Part shown: positions 50,554-60,000 of the stretch, one piece after another
Layout of the letters: every line of letters starts with the position of its first letter
Position numbering within the stretch: the stretch's first letter is position 1
Source of the DNA: an uncultured Oscillospiraceae bacterium
Lineage (GTDB): Bacteria > Bacillota > Clostridia > Oscillospirales > Oscillospiraceae
NCBI GenBank assembly: GCA_947589745.1
Contig: CANQCS010000005.1
Location: 34,067 to 98,066, forward strand
Direction of reading: 5' to 3'
DNA length: 64,000 nt
Notes under the pieces: generated by a model
Told to the model about the DNA's origin: nothing
Seen by the model: the letters and a program-made list of their open reading frames with translations, nothing else
Database searches by the model: none
Translations under genes and position numbers: made by a program

Positions 50554-51657
50554 TCAGTTGGGATATCTTGTGTACATATAGTCGGCGCTTTCCACGGCCT
50601 CGCGGGAGAGCTCGCGGCCCCAGTGGATGGAGCTGTTATAGTTGCCCTCGGCGATGATGACGGAGTTTTCGTGCTTCTCCAGGACGATGACGCTGTGGGT
50701 GTCGTTTTCCATCCGCAGGATATCGCCCACGCGGACATCCTCGAAGCGGACGGGGGAAACCTCCCGGGCGGGGAGGTCCCCAAAGGCGGCGTCGGAGAGA
50801 ATGAAAGCAAAGGCGACACAGCCCCCGCCGGTGTAGATGGTGTTGGGGATCGCGTACCAGACGTATTCGTTGGCGTTGGTCCAGGGCATACCCTCGGGGT
50901 ACTGGGCCTTCATGGCGATCATCGCGCTGTACAGGCTCTCCGGCGTCAGGGACTGCTGCTCGGTGTCTGGCTCATCCGGCACATCGGGTGTATCCGGCAT
51001 CTCCGGAGTGCCGGGAGCAGCCGTTTTATCAAGGCGGCTCATCATGATAAGGACCTTGGCCGCCTGGGCGCGGGTCATGGTAGCGTCCCCGGCAAAGCTC
51101 CCGTCCCCGGTGCCGTTGATGATGCCCAGCGCGTACACGCTCCTGATATCGTCCAGGTCGTACATGAGCATCTCCCCCAGGTCCGGGAACCACACGGAGT
51201 TGATCTGTTCCTGCGTGGGGAGCTGATAGGACGCAGCGGAGAGGGCGTTGATGATGAAAGAGGCCATCTCCGCCCGGCACATCACTTCTCCGGGGGACTC
51301 AAAGCCGTTGTAGTAGTAGAAGCCGCCCATCAGGTCCACCCTGTCGGAGACGCCCTTCTCCCGCAGCAGATCGAAGGGTCCCTCATACCAGGGAACCGTA
51401 GCGGGCAGAGTGGCGGTTTCTTCCGGGTACAGGAGCCGCGCCGTCATCGTGGCGAACTCAGCCCAGGTGACCTCACCCGTCGGGTCAAAGGTGCCGTCGC
51501 CCCGGCCCTTGATAAGCCCCAGCGCCACGGCCTCCTCCACATACGCATAGCTCCAGTCATCCTCGGGCACGTCGGGGAAGGTGGCGGCCAGGGCAGGTTC
51601 CGCCATGCACAATATCATGGTCAGGGCCAGCAGGAAAGAAATCAGTTGCTTTTTCAT
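50554..51657 (-). CDS. Secreted SLH-domain protein with C-terminal peptidase-like domain
   Basis: This 367-aa protein has a signal peptide (LISFLLALTMILCMAEPALA), SLH-type units (FPDVPEDDWSYAYVEEAVAL; GLIKGRGDGTFDPTGEVTWA; YALGIINGTGDGSFAGDATM) and a Pro/Asp linker (TPEMPDTPDVPDEPDTEQ). The C-terminal domain (IYTGGGCVAFAFILSDAAFG; DTHSVIVLEKHENSVIIAEG) has a Cys and a His placed as in NlpC/P60 or CHAP amidases. SLH domains bind secondary cell-wall polymers. The catalytic assignment is tentative. AAGGAGA precedes the start. Confidence 0.82.
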   Translation of the reverse strand: MKKQLISFLLALTMILCMAEPALAATFPDVPEDDWSYAYVEEAVALGLIKGRGDGTFDPTGEVTWAEFATMTARLLYPEETATLPATVPWYEGPFDLLREKGVSDRVDLMGGFYYYNGFESPGEVMCRAEMASFIINALSAASYQLPTQEQINSVWFPDLGEMLMYDLDDIRSVYALGIINGTGDGSFAGDATMTRAQAAKVLIMMSRLDKTAAPGTPEMPDTPDVPDEPDTEQQSLTPESLYSAMIAMKAQYPEGMPWTNANEYVWYAIPNTIYTGGGCVAFAFILSDAAFGDLPAREVSPVRFEDVRVGDILRMENDTHSVIVLEKHENSVIIAEGNYNSSIHWGRELSREAVESADYMYTRYPN

Positions 51658-51736
51658 GGGAAGCTCTCCTTTCTTTTTACTATACTGTTTTGATAGGCGC
51701 TGCGACCGTGCTGGCGAAAGCGATGAACTGGAGAAC

Positions 51737-54010
51737 CTATCCGATGTCGCTCATCTCATACCAGGTAAAGCGGCCGTCCTCATCAAATCTCATCTCCACT
51801 GCAAGCAGGCCGTCACGGGACTGGGCGAATACGTTTTGGGAGAGGTCCGCTCTCACCCAGTTGACCGGAGGTATACGCATCAACACCTCCGTGCTTCCGA
51901 TCATCACGTTATCTGTGACCTCGATGTATTTTGAGAACTGTATATCGGACCCAAGATCAATGGCCGCCGGGATCTCAGAGCAGCCGCTGTTCATGCAGTC
52001 ACCGGTATTCAAAACGATGTTGTCCCGCAATACCAGCGACTCAAACTGTTCCGCGTAGGGCTCTATGAGGTATGTCCTGATGCCTTGCGCGCAATTTTCC
52101 AGCAGGTTTCCGCAGGCCTCATAAGTGCCGCAGCTGGCGGGCATTTCCGGGCAATTCTCAAAGGTGAATCCGTTTGAGCATTGGCGCATATAGCAGTTTC
52201 GGATCACCGTGTCGGAACCGACGCAGTAGATCCCGTCTCCGATTTGAAAGAACTCCACCGTCGGTTCCTCTGATAACGCGTTATGGTACCTGCTGCCTCC
52301 CCACTCCACCGTGCAGTTCTGTATGACCGCGCCGAAGTTTTCGGAAAGCCACCCGGAGAGCGCGTTGTCCGCAAAATATTTGATGGAGATGTTGTCCAGT
52401 ACGAACCTGTCCGCCGAAGTCTCCAAAGCCATGAGGACATTCACGGATAAGCCCTTTGTGGACCTCGGCTGTGACAGAGCGATGACCTCCACGTCACCGA
52501 ACAGCTCGCCGGGATTGCCTGCGTCACAACGGAGCCATATATCACCGGCGCCAACGCCCCCGTCAAAGTTGATGGGGTAGGCCGACACATCGGTGTCCGG
52601 GCGGAATATGAAGGACATATCCTCCGTGAGCGCCTGCTCGGGCGTGGGGTATTCCCCGGTGCCGGTCAACTCATATCGTGCGCAGGGGTCGTCCCTGTTG
52701 AATTCCCCGTGGACCGGGTCAAGCGCGGGATATTCAATAGTCATCCATCCCTGAGGCGTTGGCCACTCGAATATGTGCTTCGCGTAGGAGGAATCGTCAA
52801 ATACGATCCCGGCGGCGCTGTACATCTGCTTGTAAAACCGCCAGATCTTCTCCCCGCCGGGTCCCTCATAGGTCAGCTTCCAGCACTCCGGCCTCGCGCT
52901 GTTCTCCTCGCATACCGTGAACACCGGCTTGCTGCCCTCCCCGTAGGCGGAGTAGGTGACGCCCGTAAAGAGCGGCAGGCCGTCGGGCACGCGGTACACC
53001 GCCCCGCGCTGGAAGAACACTGCGTCCCCCTCGTTGAGTGATACCTTCAGCGTCCGCTCCAGCGTGCGCCAGGCGGTCTCGGGGGTCAGGCCGTCGTTCG
53101 CGTCGTCCCCGGATGGGGATACATAGTAAGCGGTGCTGGAGTAGGTTTCCCCAGGGATAAACTCATCCGCTTTTACGATCCCGGTGGGGGAGTTCAGTAT
53201 CCGCTCCTTCCGCTCAGCCGCCTTTTGCAGATACGGGGCGATCTCCTGATCGTCCTCGCCCAGGATGTAAAATTTAGAATTCGGGAAGATGAAGTCGATC
53301 TTCGCCCGCTTTACACTGGGAAGCTCCTTCGCGTCGGCGGGCACCTTGCCGCGCTTGATCAGGTCGTCCAGAAGTGTGTAATCTGTATGTTTCGACCATT
53401 TGGATTCCAAAAACAGCGCACGGAGCGAAATCTTCGCCATATCTCCGCGGGTGAAGCGCACGGTCTCTTCATTGTACTCCCCGTTTGTCAGGCCGATCTC
53501 GTCGGACAGCTCCCACGCCCTGTTCCACTGGAAGTCATCACCGCTCTTGTAACCTAAGGTCCTCAGTACAAGGGTCAAATACTGCGTTGCGCTGGTGGTT
53601 TGATTCCCACCGAAGGTGGTGGCGGAGGTACCCGTGACCCAGTTGTTGGCGTAGGAGATGCCCACATAGGGCGCGGCCCAGGAGACCAGGTCTGTGAAGG
53701 GGGTGGGCAGATTTCCCTCCTCGGACTCACCGGCGAGACGGACGAGCATCACGACGCTCTCGTACCGGTTGACCTCCCGGTCCAGCGCGAAGTCCGGACT
53801 TCCGTCGGGGTTCTGGCCGGTCCCCCGAAAGAGTCCCAATTCGTAGAGGGTCTGCGCCGCCAAAAGTTCATCGCTCTTCGCCTTGCTCGCGGCCGCCGCC
53901 GGAGACATCAGGCTCAGGCAGACAGTAACCGCGAGCATCGCCGTGAAAAGCCGCCTCACGACTGGCGGACAGGCATCTCTCCTTGGACGATAGTGCTGTG
54001 ACGTTTTCAT
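51737..54010 (-). CDS. Secreted SLH-like protein with right-handed beta-helix
   Basis: This 757-aa protein has a signal peptide (VRRLFTAMLAVTVCLSLMSP, then AAAAS). Residues about 40-240 look like SLH-type repeats (YELGLFRGTGQNPDGSPDFA). The rest begins TAYYVSPSGDDANDGLTPET, the usual entry to pectate-lyase-like parallel beta-helices, and continues with coils such as FVLDNISIKYFADNALSGWL. This architecture suits polysaccharide binding or cleavage at the cell surface. The start at 54010 follows AAGGAGA; the track begins 11 codons early. It lies 79 bp upstream of the other SLH gene. Confidence 0.82.
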   Translation of the reverse strand: MKTSQHYRPRRDACPPVVRRLFTAMLAVTVCLSLMSPAAAASKAKSDELLAAQTLYELGLFRGTGQNPDGSPDFALDREVNRYESVVMLVRLAGESEEGNLPTPFTDLVSWAAPYVGISYANNWVTGTSATTFGGNQTTSATQYLTLVLRTLGYKSGDDFQWNRAWELSDEIGLTNGEYNEETVRFTRGDMAKISLRALFLESKWSKHTDYTLLDDLIKRGKVPADAKELPSVKRAKIDFIFPNSKFYILGEDDQEIAPYLQKAAERKERILNSPTGIVKADEFIPGETYSSTAYYVSPSGDDANDGLTPETAWRTLERTLKVSLNEGDAVFFQRGAVYRVPDGLPLFTGVTYSAYGEGSKPVFTVCEENSARPECWKLTYEGPGGEKIWRFYKQMYSAAGIVFDDSSYAKHIFEWPTPQGWMTIEYPALDPVHGEFNRDDPCARYELTGTGEYPTPEQALTEDMSFIFRPDTDVSAYPINFDGGVGAGDIWLRCDAGNPGELFGDVEVIALSQPRSTKGLSVNVLMALETSADRFVLDNISIKYFADNALSGWLSENFGAVIQNCTVEWGGSRYHNALSEEPTVEFFQIGDGIYCVGSDTVIRNCYMRQCSNGFTFENCPEMPASCGTYEACGNLLENCAQGIRTYLIEPYAEQFESLVLRDNIVLNTGDCMNSGCSEIPAAIDLGSDIQFSKYIEVTDNVMIGSTEVLMRIPPVNWVRADLSQNVFAQSRDGLLAVEMRFDEDGRFTWYEMSDIG

Positions 54011-54163
54011 TTCGATTTTCTCCTTTCTTTCCTGATAATTCAAAAAATGATCCCCTTGGGATATGATGACCTTCTATACTGGCATTCCTGTGTGACGGCC
54101 CCGTCCGACGCTCCCATGGAGAGTACGTCTCCGCGAACCAGAAGGATGGTACGCTCGCTTCAG

Positions 54164-56017
54164 TTACCGGATCGTCACTGCCTTCAGATGCCGCGGCAGT
54201 GACCCGACCACGATGCGCTTCTTCCCATCGTCGTGCAAGAAGTAGATCCTTACCAGATTCTCCGCGTCGTTCCCCACCCGCAGATGGAAGTCCAGCGGGC
54301 TGTCCGTAATTTCTCCCATGGGTCCCGGAAAATACTTCACCTTGTACTGCTCCGGGAAGGCCTCTATCGTCACATTCCCCACCGGGGTCACCTCGAAGGG
54401 CCTCCCATACTTCTCCGCGCACCGGCTGAGCATCTCTTCCGTGGACAGGTTTTCATACCGGCGCGCCCAGTAGTCGGTTGCCAAAAAGTCCAGCGCGTCG
54501 CAGAGCAGACCAATGTCCGTGGTCCTGGCGGACTTATCCGAGAGCAGACTGACCGCCCTGGGATGCAGGATCAGCCGCCCGGCAAAGGTCCGCTCCACCC
54601 ATCCGGCGATCTCGGTGTGGTCCTTCGGTTGACTCAGCTTCCGGCGGAGGTAGGCGATGTCCTCGTCCTTCTTTCCCAGAAGGGCGTCGAGCCGCTGCCG
54701 CTCCCGGACCTGCTCCTCTCGGAGGGCCTGCTTTTCCTGCTCCAGCCGGACCGCGTACTGCCTCTGCCGCTCCAGCTGCTCCGTGAGCGCCTGCCGCTCC
54801 GCTTCCTGCCGGCCGAGCTCGGTCCTCCACTGGGCCTGGAGCAGCGCCAGGCGCTGTTCATGGTCCAGCGACACGTCCCGCGCTTCACGGACCAGGTCCG
54901 CCGTGCTGCGCAGCAGATTCTCTCTTGCCGCGGACAGAAAGGCGATATGGCCGAAAGACACATTCCGGCCCCGGCAGTAGGTGTACATCTCCTGCTGCAG
55001 CCGGTCCATGGTCTCCCGGCGGCGGGTAGCGTTCTGTTGATAGGGCAGGCGGTACGCCCCGCCCCCAAAGCGCTGGGGTTCCAGGACCGCGATGTCCCCG
55101 GGCGCAATGTCCAGTTTCACTTGCCTGCCGAACCGCTCCAGCAGGGCGTCGGCCAGCAGCCAGGTCCGGCAGAAGGTGACGCCGTATTTGGCAAAACCGG
55201 CCATGTCATAGGGCGGCTCCTCCACCTGGACAACCGGAACAGCCGGCGCGGGAGAGGGCATGGACGGGGCGGACTTGGCGGGGAATAGCACGGCGCCCGG
55301 ATTGAGCCGCAGGGAAAAGCCAGTTGCAAGTCCGCTTGGCGGCTCCGGCAAAACAGATTTCCGCCGCAGATGCGTGAAGACAACGCAGGGAAGCTGGTTT
55401 TCCGGGTCCCTCCACAGATTCAGCAGGGTGTTCAGCTGGGAAGCGGTGTCTGCCCTGGCCACATCGTGAGTCAGAGGGAGTACCTGCGTCAGGCCGAAAT
55501 CCGGGTGCTCCACGAGCCGTCGGACAAAGGCCAGCCGGTACACCTCCGCCGGCTGCTCCGTCCCCTCCGGGTCGGATACGGCGGTCTGAAATCCGCACTC
55601 CAACTGCTTGCCGCAGATCCGGAACGCCACGTTGGTCTCAATGACCCGGCCGGGCACAGCCCCGCGTTTTTGCTCCGGATTGCCCGGGTCAGAGCCCAGA
55701 TCCGGCTCCGTGATCTGTAAATTCCAGGTGCCCTGCTCCGGCAGGGACACCACATCCACCACATAGCCCTGGCTGATGTGCAGAGAGGGGAGGCAGGCGT
55801 CATCTGTCTCCCGGTACCTCTCCGGGCCGGGGGCCTGGGACAGCGCCGGGGGCGCCTCGTCCCCCAAGCGGCGGGCCAGCCACTCCATGGCGGTCAGGGC
55901 CCCAAGGCGCAAACCGTCATGGGGATCGGTCTTCCGGTTCCCCATGACGGCAAAAAGCTGGTAGGTGGGATAGATGCGGTTTTTCAGTAGTTTTACGGTG
56001 CGGCCTGCCTGTTCCAT
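54164..56017 (-). CDS. Large coiled-coil protein of unknown function
   Basis: This protein of about 617 aa has no signal peptide. The N-terminal 370 residues are globular and unrecognised (LLKNRIYPTYQLFAVMGNRK). Residues about 385-480 are a Gln/Glu/Arg-rich coiled coil (QEAERQALTEQLERQRQYAV; LEQEKQALREEQVRERQRLD). The last 130 residues form a compact domain ending SPLDFHLRVGNDAENLVRIY and DDGKKRIVVGSLPRHLKA, a pattern like RelE/HigB-type toxins. A defence or stress role is only a guess. It has its own promoter; the start at 56017 follows GGGGGG. Confidence 0.75.
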   Translation of the reverse strand: MEQAGRTVKLLKNRIYPTYQLFAVMGNRKTDPHDGLRLGALTAMEWLARRLGDEAPPALSQAPGPERYRETDDACLPSLHISQGYVVDVVSLPEQGTWNLQITEPDLGSDPGNPEQKRGAVPGRVIETNVAFRICGKQLECGFQTAVSDPEGTEQPAEVYRLAFVRRLVEHPDFGLTQVLPLTHDVARADTASQLNTLLNLWRDPENQLPCVVFTHLRRKSVLPEPPSGLATGFSLRLNPGAVLFPAKSAPSMPSPAPAVPVVQVEEPPYDMAGFAKYGVTFCRTWLLADALLERFGRQVKLDIAPGDIAVLEPQRFGGGAYRLPYQQNATRRRETMDRLQQEMYTYCRGRNVSFGHIAFLSAARENLLRSTADLVREARDVSLDHEQRLALLQAQWRTELGRQEAERQALTEQLERQRQYAVRLEQEKQALREEQVRERQRLDALLGKKDEDIAYLRRKLSQPKDHTEIAGWVERTFAGRLILHPRAVSLLSDKSARTTDIGLLCDALDFLATDYWARRYENLSTEEMLSRCAEKYGRPFEVTPVGNVTIEAFPEQYKVKYFPGPMGEITDSPLDFHLRVGNDAENLVRIYFLHDDGKKRIVVGSLPRHLKAVTIR

Positions 56018-56070
56018 CGGAGCATCCCCCCTGCGGCGATTCAGCAATATTCGACAAAATCGGTATGGCT

Positions 56071-56099
56071 AGTATATCCTATTGCCCGTTGTTTTTCAA
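56071..56099 (-). promoter_or_regulatory. Promoter of the coiled-coil protein gene
   Basis: TTGAAA, a 17-bp spacer and TATACT on the minus strand. Confidence 0.75.
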
Positions 56100-56236
56100 T
56101 AAGGGGGGTGGTAATTTTTTGCCAAAAGCGCAGTCCTTCAGAGCATGCTCTCTATCCTCCCCTGCCTTGAATTGGAGTAGGACTTGAATATTTCGGAGAT
56201 GACGACGGCCGCAACGCAGGAAAAAGAAACACAAAA

Positions 56237-56554
56237 TCAAGACACGCTTTTCATAATCATCTTGAGAAATCCGGGAGGAGCGAAAGGCATTTTGCGCCGC
56301 AGCTCGCCGATGCTGGTCTCCGCAGTGACAGGCGCATTGAAAAAGAATCTGGAGACATAATTATCCGCGTAGACCATATTGCGGTAAACGGCGATGTCCC
56401 CGGATACGAGCGTGAATGCTCTGTTGTCAGGGGCGGCAAGGACCAAGCCGGTATCCTCATACAGCGCTGCCCTGCACACGGCCTGTTCCATCCTGTCCCC
56501 AACAACAACTCCGCCGTATGTCCTGCCGATGACGACGGGCCTGCCAAACAGCAT
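56237..56554 (-). CDS. Hypothetical 105-aa protein
   Basis: An open frame (MLFGRPVVIGRTYGGVVVGD; DIAVYRNMVYADNYVSRFFF) with even composition and a weak AGGA upstream. I recognise no domain. It may be a remnant in an AT-richer stretch between the coiled-coil gene and repeat A copy 7. Confidence 0.35.
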   Translation of the reverse strand: MLFGRPVVIGRTYGGVVVGDRMEQAVCRAALYEDTGLVLAAPDNRAFTLVSGDIAVYRNMVYADNYVSRFFFNAPVTAETSIGELRRKMPFAPPGFLKMIMKSVS

Positions 56555-56599
56555 GATGAACCGATTCCTGACCCTATTGAGAAAGTTGGACGTTACTTT

Positions 56600-56729
56600 G
56601 ATTTTATACTATTCTCCCATTAGAAGTATATTTCGTTACCGTGTCGAGAATGTAGGTTTTGCAACGCTTTGAGAGCGATGTTAAAGTTCTTTTTGATACT
56701 TTTTCTTTCAAGAAAAAGTATTAGACATG
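56600..56729 (-). repeat. Repeat family A, copy 7 (near full length)
   Basis: Minus orientation. The distal end is TATACTATTCTCCCATTAGA, the middle TTCGTTACCGTG and TTGCAACGCTTTGAGAGCGA, and the gene-proximal palindrome ATACTTTTTCTTGAAAGAAA. The sequence next to the palindrome gives a TAA for the small peptide frame upstream. Confidence 0.9.
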
Positions 56730-56804
56730 GTGAAAGCCCTCCCTATAAGTATTCCCTACAAAGAGGGCAACAAAAAAGGCTCCCATCGTCAGATAGGCGC
56801 CCAC
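56721..56804 (-). CDS. Possible small hydrophobic peptide
   Basis: A 27-codon frame from a GTG (or 21 codons from an ATG at 56786) reads VGAYLTMGAFFVALFVGNTY and ends REGFHHV. It is hydrophobic in its first 18 residues, like type I toxin or holin-like peptides. It lies in the transcript expected from a perfect consensus promoter, behind a structured leader. No clear ribosome binding site is seen, and the stop lies at repeat A. The alternative is a non-coding RNA or a remnant. Confidence 0.3.
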   Translation of the reverse strand: MGAYLTMGAFFVALFVGNTYREGFHHV

Positions 56805-56829
56805 CGTTGTATCAGCACCTATCGTTCAG
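56790..56829 (-). promoter_or_regulatory. Stem-loop in the small transcript
   Basis: GATAGGTGC pairs over 9 bp (one G-U) with GCGCCTATC. A run of T (CCTTTTTTG) follows about 15 nt later, but without its own clear stem. Confidence 0.4.
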
Positions 56830-56909
56830 ACTTTACCACTACTCCATACGGAAAGTTGGTGGACGGTCATCGGGTCTGTCCCTCGCGCCGCTCTTTATAG
56901 GTTGAATAC

Positions 56910-56938
56910 ATTATAGTGAGTTCTTTCGCCAATGTCAA
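56910..56938 (-). promoter_or_regulatory. Perfect consensus sigma-A promoter of a small transcript
   Basis: TTGACA, a 17-bp spacer and TATAAT on the minus strand, with no annotated gene behind it. Transcription would run from about 56903 toward repeat A copy 7. Confidence 0.8.
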
Positions 56939-56989
56939 TACAGACATTTGGGCCAGGCAAATCGGCGGTACCAAATAAAGCAGCGAGCA

Positions 56990-57021
56990 GGGGGGACAGC
57001 CCGTATCGGGCTGTCCCCTGT
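56990..57021 (-). terminator. Terminator of the adhesin gene
   Basis: GGGGACAGCCCG pairs with CGGGCTGTCCCC, 13 bp after the stop codon on the minus strand. Confidence 0.8.
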
Positions 57022-57033
57022 GCTGTGTTTCAA

Positions 57034-60000
57034 TTACTGATCTCCGGCCTCGTTGTCCTTCTTGGAGGAGAAGGCCATACCGATCATGGAGAGAATGGCC
57101 ATCAGCATCCACAGGCCCTTCTTGCTCTTGTCGCCGGTCTGGGGCACATCGTCCATCGGGACGTCCTCGTCGGGGATCTCCGTCAGCGGGGGCTCCTCGT
57201 CCGGGATCTCTTCCAGCGGCGGTTCCTCGTCCGGGATATCCGTCGTCGGGGGCTCCTCATCGGGAATATCCGTATCGGGCGTATCCGTTGTCGGAGGCGT
57301 CACATCGGGAATGTCCGTGTCAGGCGTATCCGTCGTCGGAGGCGTCACGTCGGGGATATCCGTTGTCGGAATGTCCATGTCAGGAATGTCGGTGGTCGGA
57401 GGCGTGATGTCCGGGATATCAGTCTCAGGAGGAGTATCCGGCGGGTTGTCCGGGGGATTGTCCGGCGGATTCTCCGGAGGCGGGTTATCCGGTTCATCAG
57501 GCTCATCCGGGGTATCATAGGTGTTGGTGATGGCCAGCGCGCTGCTCTGTCCGGCTTCTACCGTCACAGCGCCTTGCCCGCTCGCCGACCAACTCCAGCC
57601 GATGATGCTGGCATCCAGTTCCTCCACGGTGTACTCACCGGGGAGCAGGTCCTCAAGGGTCACGGTGCCCGCACCGTTGATGGTCACGGTCTGGCTGTAG
57701 CCGTTCGGGCCGGTCACCAGGAAGGTGTAGGTCCGCACCGCAGCGGCCACGCCGCCGCCCACCACGCGCTTGGTGATGGTCAGGGAGCCGGTCTCGGGGG
57801 TGTAGGTGTTGGTCACGGCGGCCTGGGCGGTAGTGCCATCGTTGGTCACAACCGCGGTGGTGTCGCCGGTGACTTCCAGGGTGTAACCCTCAATGCTGGC
57901 GTCCTGCTCGGTAATGGTGTACTCGCCGGGAGCCAGGTCCTCCAGCGTCGCGGTGCCCGCGCCGGTGACCTCAACCGTGGTGCTGTAGCCGTCCGGCCCG
58001 GTCACGTCGAACACATAGGTCTTGTTGGCCACCTCATCGCCGCCGCCCACCACGTTCTTTGTGATCTGGAGGGAGCCCTTGATCTCGGTGTAGGTGTTGG
58101 TCACGGTGACCTCGGCCTTTTCCCCTGCCTCCACCGTGGCGCTGCCCTCGCTGGTGACGGCCAGGGTGTAGCCCGGGATCTCCGCGTCACGCTCGGTGAC
58201 GGTGTAGTCGCCGGGCTTCAGGTTGTTGAGGAGGGCGCTGCCGCCGCCGCTGACGGTCACGCTCTCGCTGTAGCCATCGGGGCCGGTGACGTCAAAGGTG
58301 TAGGTCTTGCCGTTGGTCTCGCTGCCGCCGCCCACGACCTGCTTGCTGATCTGGAGGGAGCCGAGATTCTTTTCGTAGGTGTTGGTGACGGTGACATTGG
58401 CGGTCTTGTCGGCCTCCACCGTGACGTCGCCCTCGCCGCTGACGGTCCACTTCCAGCCGTCAATGCTGGCGTCGGCCTCGGTGACGGTGTAGGTGCCGGG
58501 ATCCAGGTTCCGCAGGGTCTCGCTCTCACCGTCCTTGAGGGTCACGGTCTTGCTGTAGCCGTCCGGGCCGGTGACGGTGAAGGTGTACTCCTTCTCCGCC
58601 GCCTCGCCGCTGCCGCCCGAGACGGTCTTTGTGATGGTCAGCTTGCCCTTGCTGGGGGTGGGGATGCTCTTGCTGTTGCTGAATTCGGCTTTGGCGGTCT
58701 CACCCTCCTTGATGGTACCGGTCGCATCGGTGGAGGTGGTGGTGTAGCCGTCCTGATTGGCCTCGGTTTCGGCAACAGTGTAGGTGATATCCTTGGGCAG
58801 GCCGGTGGCGGTCTTGCTCTGGCCGTGCTTCAGGGTGAATGCAGCTACGCCATCTTTGAAGGACATACCGCCGTAGGTACCGTTAATAGCGGTATCAGAC
58901 AGCGTCACGGTGAAATGGAATTCTTTGTCGGTATCACCCGCGTTGCCGGTGACGGTCTTGCTGACGGTCAGGGAGGCAGTGGCCGGTTCCGTGCTGGGCG
59001 TACCAACCTCAACAGTACCGTTGGTGCCGATGCCGCCGCCGCTGGAGTGGGATGTGTTGCCGGTGATATGGGTGGAGATGAAGCCGCGGGCTGTAACCAC
59101 GCCATCGTTGTCGGAGGTAAGGTCGTTGTAGAGGGAGATCGCGCCATCCGACAGAATCCCAGTAAGCAGATCGTAGTCGATGCTATTGCCATCACTGTCC
59201 GTCCAGTTGTACGCGCCGCCGCCGACCATGAACGGAGAGAACTTTACTTCGGGGTGAGCAACACCGTCCCAATCGTGGGCAGTGATGTAGACCTCTTCAT
59301 GGGGCTTCGTAAGGTTCCCGGTACCAACGGTGCCATCGTTGTTGCCGTAAATCACCCCGCTCTCGTCGAAGTATACCTTCACCTCGGAGTAGGGGCACCC
59401 GGCCACGCCGCCGCCGTTATCAATGGCATTGTTGCCGGTGATCTCCACACCCATAATCTTCAGCACACCGGAGTAATCCTCGTCACCCTGGACGTAGATA
59501 CCGCCGCCGCCATAGAGGGCAGTGTGACCTCCGGTGGTGAACGACTTTTGCTCAGTAGCGCACTCGTTATCGGTGATATAGCCAGCCGTGACAATGGCGG
59601 TGACGCCCCAGCCGACGAAGATGCCGCCGCCGTTGGCCTTGGCTTCGTTGTTTGTGACATAGCAGTCTACGTCGTCCATGGTGAACTGCTCACCTGATAC
59701 GACTCCAGTCCGCATATACTCAAACTCTTGGCCGACGGAAATGCCGCCGCCGAAGCCAGCCTGGTTGTTCTTGATGGTACCTCCCTTATAAACCATGGAT
59801 CCGTAGCCGCCAACCATGACACCGCCGCCGCAGCCCACGTCAAAATCGTACCAAATTTCGCCGCTGACATTTCTCTGGGCATTCTTAAAGGAAGCGGTGT
59901 TGTTCTGAATGGTGCCGCCGTTCATGGTGAAAGTGCCGAACTCCACCAGGATGCCGCCACCGTTATGGGCCTGACAGTTCTGAATAAAAGCACCATTATT

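Noticed and set aside
56729-56902. Plus-strand 57-aa frame starting MVKALPISIPYKEG
   Set aside because: No ribosome binding site, starts at the edge of repeat A, and lies antisense to the transcript expected from the perfect minus-strand promoter.
57230-57420. CRISPR-like regular repeats
   Set aside because: The short repeats encode the Pro/Asp/Thr stalk of the adhesin in frame; there are no unique spacers.
56932-59697. 921-aa plus-strand ORF opposite the adhesin
   Set aside because: Shadow of the repetitive adhesin gene; apparent repeats mirror the adhesin repeats.
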